Below the pieces are notes generated by a model that was not told the DNA's origin, made no database searches, and was given only the letters and a program-made list of their open reading frames with translations. Position numbers and translations under genes: made by a program. A stretch of DNA of 64,000 nt, taken from the NCBI GenBank assembly GCA_003208835.1, contig QCVD01000001.1, positions 102,089 through 166,088 of the forward strand, in the 5' to 3' direction. Origin of the DNA: Synechococcus sp. AG-683-C23 (GTDB lineage Bacteria; Cyanobacteriota; Cyanobacteriia; PCC-6307; Cyanobiaceae). Below, piece after piece: positions 59,738 to 64,000 of this stretch. Within the stretch, counting starts at the first letter, position 1. Each line of letters starts with the position of its first letter.

Positions 59738-59916
59738 TGCAGGGAGCATTTGAACTAGGGCTAGTGGCGATCCTCTTTTTGGGGCTTCAGGCTTGGTGGC
59801 TCAGCAAAGTCTTTTTGAATCGTCCACGGCAGCCACGCCTGCGGGGAAAGCCGATGCGAGCCAATTCATTACAAAAGGAGCGCAATGTCTTTGAAAAGAT
59901 CATTGGCAAGTCTTGA
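59737..59916 (+). CDS. 59-aa single-TM micro-protein
   Basis: MQGAFELGLVAILFLGLQAWWLSKVFLNRPRQPRLRGKPMRANSLQKERNVFEKIIGKS*. Confidence 0.5.
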   Translation: MQGAFELGLVAILFLGLQAWWLSKVFLNRPRQPRLRGKPMRANSLQKERNVFEKIIGKS

Positions 59917-59960
59917 TTGCTACGACCACCGCCGCTGACTGAATAAAGCTGCCGTACTGG

Positions 59961-60056
59961 TTAGAAGGCGACAGAAGCCTTGGTTGCAAACCAAATGACC
60001 ATGCCAGCAATCGCCATTGTGCAACCCATCAAAGGAATGGTTAGAGAAAGCTTCAT
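59961..60056 (-). CDS. 31-aa single-TM micro-protein
   Basis: MKLSLTIPLMGCTMAIAGMVIWFATKASVAF*. Confidence 0.4.
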   Translation of the reverse strand: MKLSLTIPLMGCTMAIAGMVIWFATKASVAF

Positions 60057-60378
60057 GCGTTGACCTGACGGTCTCGCAGTATGAGCTTGATTCGCTCAAG
60101 AGAAGCAAAGGCTTCATGGCTCTTATCCCAGATTGGTCTGAAGCAATCAATCCCCGTCGTCCGCTATCAAGCGCATTGCAAGCCTCGAGCGATGGACTGC
60201 TTGGTCAAACGATGCACAAGACCTGCAGAACTCTCTGAATCAACGGCGGAGATTCTCAGCAGGAGCTCGGCAGGAGCGACGACAAAACAAAAAGGACACA
60301 TCTCCCAAAGCACTAAACAGATGCGTGCAAGCTTTTAAGCACCATATCTAGCACCAATGATAGCCAAAGGCACCACAT

Positions 60379-60498
60379 CTAGCGCTTGCCGATTATCTCT
60401 TCCCAAGTGATTAACTCTGGTTGCTTTTTGGTTGGCTTGGACGCATTGACTCGCGAAGCTGTGTCTTCCCGCTCTGGAGTGAGTGATCTTCTGTTCAT
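60379..60498 (-). CDS. Small protein downstream of the conserved leader, copy 2
   Basis: MNRRSLTPEREDTASRVNASKPTKKQPELITWEEIIGKR; N-terminus resembles copy 1 (MN[KR]xxLTP). Confidence 0.5.
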   Translation of the reverse strand: MNRRSLTPEREDTASRVNASKPTKKQPELITWEEIIGKR

Positions 60499-60511
60499 TG
60501 AAAAAACGGTT

Positions 60512-60553
60512 ATCGGTTCTCGCGCAGTGGTCCCTTTACCGGGCGCTTTGGCG
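60512..60553 (-). promoter_or_regulatory. Conserved leader element, copy 2
   Basis: Minus strand: ACGCCAAAG...AAAGGGACCACTGCGCGAGAACCGAT, same 13-nt distance to ATG as copy 1. Confidence 0.55.
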
Positions 60554-60614
60554 TGATCCATAGATAACACAATCCTCAAACCAAACGCCGGCTACGCAGG
60601 CTCCATCCATGTCT

Positions 60615-61106
60615 CTAGGCAGTCAGAGGCTCTCCGATCTGAGTTGTGTGCCAGCAACCACGATGCATTTTTATGCCTATCAAGGCATGTCCGGGACAGG
60701 GAAGCTTTTGCCAATCCCTCGAATCCCGAGCTCCATTTGATCTTGAACGACCCATTGAGCAAATGGTATTGCTATTCAGACCAGGCCAATATCGGTATTT
60801 TTCAAGAAATGGATAGCTGCTTGGAGATGATTCAATGGTCTCCATGAGTAACAATCCCTCTTCACCAATCCATTGCCGTATTAATCGAGATGGTCCGTTG
60901 CCAACGCCCTGATAAGGGGCCAAAAGGTTCTTATGCAGGTGCCCCCAACAAGAACCATTCAGGCAGGAGTGTTGCCAAACCTCCCAACGGTCACAAGTCT
61001 GATGATATTGACCATTCGAGTCATACTGAACTAGAAACCAATAATGATCAGCAAAAGTTCCTGACAACCCAGGAATTTTTGCTGCCAAAATCTCAACTTT
61101 GATCAA
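60615..61106 (-). pseudogene. DUF3750-like protein with a 3' frameshift
   Basis: FADHYWFLVQYDSN...DRWEVWQ...WGHLHKNLLAPYQGVGNGPSRLI...YPFLEKYRYWPGLNSNTI. The expected continuation AQWVVQDQMELGIRGIGKSFPVPDMP* lies in the next frame. Confidence 0.7.
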
Positions 61107-61385
61107 CTATTTTTTCCCTATAGGGTGTCATCAAATAACTAGACTTTGGGAAATACTTTCAACCGGCTACCTACAAGCAGCTACTAATACTTCTTACAGT
61201 CTTTGTTCATCCGGCAGGGTGAGAGAACAGAGCGCGCGCGGGTGGTCTCAGTAGTGAAGAAGCGCTTGTCTCGGGGTCACACAAGTGCAAAAATTCCGAA
61301 CTGCAGATTTAAAACTGATTTAACTGGCTATGAAAGCAGTACAACTAGGTCATAGGCATCGTATTGCATTCCTTTGGCGGAACTC

Positions 61386-61511
61386 ATGGAGTTGTATCAA
61401 CGGGCTAACCAGGCTGAAACTGAATATCAAGAATGGCTGGCCTGGCTAAAGCGACAAGTTGGACAAGATCAAGACACGTCCAGCCAGACTCTTGAAAAAT
61501 CGACATCATAA
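61386..61511 (+). CDS. 41-aa micro-protein
   Basis: MELYQRANQAETEYQEWLAWLKRQVGQDQDTSSQTLEKSTS*. Confidence 0.35.
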   Translation: MELYQRANQAETEYQEWLAWLKRQVGQDQDTSSQTLEKSTS

Positions 61512-61748
61512 ACTAAATAGGACTTTCGCCTTCTAGATACATAACAAAAAGGCAATAGCAATTTATCAAAAAAAAGGCCTGCAACTTCAATTAGAAGCAT
61601 GCGAAGGCTCTGATTAAATCAATATAGGCATAGAGAAATATTATCAAAATATAAAGAAATTATCTCTTGCATTTTTAATTTAAATCAGACCCTCAACTGA
61701 TTAGCAAAAAGCTGATCATGAGAGCCAATTCGATTTAGACAAGTCTGA

Positions 61749-61976
61749 TCATGAGGACTGTCCCCAGTTGAAGCCAAAACGTTGGCTCGCGGCAGCTTCC
61801 ATTTCTATGCGCACTTGAATCATGGCCTCCCTTGCAAAAGCCTTTTCGTTCTCCTGAGCCGTAATGATTTGCTTGGTGAGAGAGCGAAGCGTATCAATGT
61901 CTTCACAAGCATCAATTTCTCGGAAAGCTGCTTCTAGGTGGAACCTTTGCTCCACTGACAAATGATGGTTGGTCAT
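61749..61976 (-). CDS. Small helical protein, faintly NblA-like
   Basis: LSVEQRFHLEAAFREIDACEDIDTLRSLTKQIITAQENEKAFAREAMIQ. Confidence 0.55.
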   Translation of the reverse strand: MTNHHLSVEQRFHLEAAFREIDACEDIDTLRSLTKQIITAQENEKAFAREAMIQVRIEMEAAASQRFGFNWGQSS

Positions 61977-62038
61977 AACAAGAAAAGTAAGTAAAGCCCA
62001 GGAGTTGAAATAAGGCCATGTTTTAAACGACGGATGAA

Positions 62039-62203
62039 TTAGGCAGCGGTAATGCTGAACGGTGCCGCTGGATTGCTTGTAGGCATTGAATCAGACTTGC
62101 CTTCCGCAAGAGTTTTGGCACGGCCGTACATCTCGCTATTTGTTGCACCTTGGGCGTCCATAGCTGCTGCAACAACGGCCCAGTTATGAATATCGGTTGT
62201 CAT
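62039..62203 (-). CDS. Small-protein family copy B
   Basis: MTTDIHNWAVVAAAMDAQGATNSEMYGRAKTLAEGKSDSMPTSNPAAPFSITAA*. Confidence 0.7.
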   Translation of the reverse strand: MTTDIHNWAVVAAAMDAQGATNSEMYGRAKTLAEGKSDSMPTSNPAAPFSITAA

Positions 62204-62329
62204 GGGTGTGATAAAGAATCAACACACCAAATCTCGCAACAACAACTTGCCACCGTGAGGCAGACAACCGTCTAGTGACCGAACAACGGAATTAAAATAA
62301 ATTTGCTAGCTACAAAGATTAAGATCGAG

Positions 62330-62590
62330 TCAGCGCCGCTTTTGAGAACGCAGCGAACGAATCTTCTCTCCAAGGGCAAACCATTGGTCGGTCACGATAA
62401 ACCAAACGACAAATCCTGATAGGCAGACAAAAAGAGCTAACGCAAAAACAACTACACCGGTAGCGATCAGTTGATCACGACTGCATGAATCGAAATTCGT
62501 ACCTGGCTTGCAGACGGATTCAATTTCTCGAAATCCACGGTTGCCCCCGCTTTGTCCCCAGCCCCCACCAAGACCATTCGTAAAGTTCAT
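62330..62590 (-). CDS. Small membrane protein
   Basis: 86-aa ORF with a TM segment IATGVVVFALALFVCLSGFVVWFIV. Confidence 0.55.
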   Translation of the reverse strand: MNFTNGLGGGWGQSGGNRGFREIESVCKPGTNFDSCSRDQLIATGVVVFALALFVCLSGFVVWFIVTDQWFALGEKIRSLRSQKRR

Positions 62591-62825
62591 TGGCTCTCCT
62601 CCCAGTTGATGACATCTTCGAGCCGGAGAAAAGCCAGACAGTCAATCAACAGCATTTCCTTTCGATGACGGTCTGATCTAATTTCTGGCCGGCAAAGCGT
62701 TAATGGAAGAGAACGCACTCTCTACGACGAAAGAAGGCATGAACACCGACAAAATGGTCTAAGCGTCGTTCACAACCGTTGGTTTTAACCGCCACGATTG
62801 GTGGTGAACGCACCGATTTCAGGCC

Positions 62826-63440
62826 ATGAATGATCCCCGCACCGTCCTGTTGCTTCACAACCAGGGGCTATGGCAGGGGTGCTTTATGCGACTAAACAGC
62901 AGTGGCATTGAAGAAGACCGGTTCCTCACGTCGCTTGAGGTGCAGGAACGGGATGGAGTGATTGAGAGCTGCCTGACGTACAAGCGCACAGGACAACAGC
63001 GATTGATGAACTTCGAGACTGTGCCGTTCACTATGCAGGTAAACGGCAGAGGTGGATGGTCGCTGGGCCCAAGCTGCGTCTCCCCTTTCGGCTGGGTCGG
63101 CGAATTGAGCGTTGTCTCTGGCATAGAACGTCGGCGCATTGTTGCCCGCTACGGCCACCACAGTGTGGATCAGGTGTTCTACATCGTGGAGACAAAGAGT
63201 GGCAGTGAACCAAGCCCACCCTCTCAGCCGATTCAGTGCGAAACAAACCCCTGCGGAGACAGGGTGGTGTGGCAACCGGAACCTGGGGTTGAGGTGTTGC
63301 TTGATACTCGAGACCGGCAGATGAGTGACTTCACCGTTTGTGGATTGCGATGGCTGGGCTCCAACGGTGAACACCAACAGATCGTTCGGCGCTACGACAC
63401 CACCGGACACCTCGAATCCCTTTCAGACGTGTGGCCATAA
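62826..63440 (+). CDS. DUF3598-like beta-barrel protein
   Basis: LWQGCFMRLNSSG...SCLTYKRTGQQ...GWVGELSVVSGIERRRIVARYGHHSVDQVFYIVE...CGLRWLGSNGEHQQIVRRYDTTGHLESL. Confidence 0.6.
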   Translation: MNDPRTVLLLHNQGLWQGCFMRLNSSGIEEDRFLTSLEVQERDGVIESCLTYKRTGQQRLMNFETVPFTMQVNGRGGWSLGPSCVSPFGWVGELSVVSGIERRRIVARYGHHSVDQVFYIVETKSGSEPSPPSQPIQCETNPCGDRVVWQPEPGVEVLLDTRDRQMSDFTVCGLRWLGSNGEHQQIVRRYDTTGHLESLSDVWP

Positions 63441-63627
63441 AGGCCATAAACCAATTTCCACTTCCCGAAAAAAATGATCTCGAAATGGGTTGGATTGCTT
63501 GTTAAAAGGTCGAAGCGTGGACGAAACACAGCGATGAACAATCGAGGCCACACTCAGATAAGCCTCGTCCATACGGTCCCCCAGTCAAGTCTCATGAGAG
63601 AAATCGGGCCGATCAGTGACAAGCCAT

Positions 63628-63653
63628 GAAAAAGCGCCCCGAAAGGGACGCTG
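63628..63653 (-). terminator. Probable Rho-independent terminator on the minus strand
   Basis: AGCGTCCC-TTTC-GGGGCGCT followed by TTTT (minus strand), downstream of family copy C. Confidence 0.65.
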
Positions 63654-63682
63654 TAAAAATTTCAGAGGCGATGAATTAAACC

Positions 63683-63853
63683 TCAGCCAGCTACAGCACA
63701 AAAGCTGTGAGGCGCTTCTGGAAAACTCGTGGGCATGAGATCGAGCTTTCCTTCTGCCAATGCTTTGGCTCGGATATACATCTAACATGAGGTTGCACCA
63801 GCTGTTTCTAGTGCTTTAACAACAACATCCTAATTGCGAACTTCTGTAGACAT
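63683..63853 (-). pseudogene. Small-protein family copy C with two in-frame TAG codons
   Basis: MSTEVRN*DVVVKALETAGATSC*MYIRAKALAEGKLDLMPTSFPEAPHSFCAVAG*. Confidence 0.7.
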
Positions 63854-64000
63854 TTGCAGTTGAGTTAAGGATGAAAACATTTTGGCGAGTCTTTCTGGTG
63901 CGTGGTGACAGTGAAACCCGCCCCACAGCCAACATACAAAACTCAAAAACACCTAGTAAGGGTCGAGCGGGAGAATGCTTTTGACGAACATGTGATCAAT

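Overview
The window looks like a chromosomal segment of a marine picocyanobacterium (Synechococcus-like; inferred from Ccs1, PII, QueF and PurB together with picocyanobacterial small-protein families). It is dominated by surface-glycan genes. Left to right: (i) an AT-rich glycosyltransferase block (1-5.4 kb) with a partial asparagine synthase and a decayed neuB::pseA-type hybrid; (ii) an ABC exporter, GDP-fucose genes (gmd, fcl) and galE; (iii) an RHH/MazF toxin-antitoxin pair and a VapC remnant; (iv) a Wza/Wzz-type export pair plus an outer-membrane-like protein; (v) a type I secretion operon with a parvulin-like PPIase and a nearby acidic repeat protein; (vi) core genes (ccs1, queF, glnB, purB); (vii) a capsule island with Wza, an OlsB-like GNAT acyltransferase, an ACP, a ketoacyl synthase, a PlsC-like protein, a KpsS-PlsC fusion, KpsC split by a frameshift at an A6 tract, NeuA, three tandem related glycosyltransferase-like proteins, a CBS-NeuB-TIM-barrel fusion and three sulfotransferase-like genes; (viii) a 51.5-64 kb region rich in very small proteins, including a three-copy micro-protein family and two small ORFs sharing an almost identical leader at fixed spacing. 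The strongest candidate for an undescribed system is the capsule island: acyl-chain machinery embedded in a KpsC/KpsS nonulosonic-acid capsule locus. All calls were made by eye from translated motifs. No database search or structure prediction was run.
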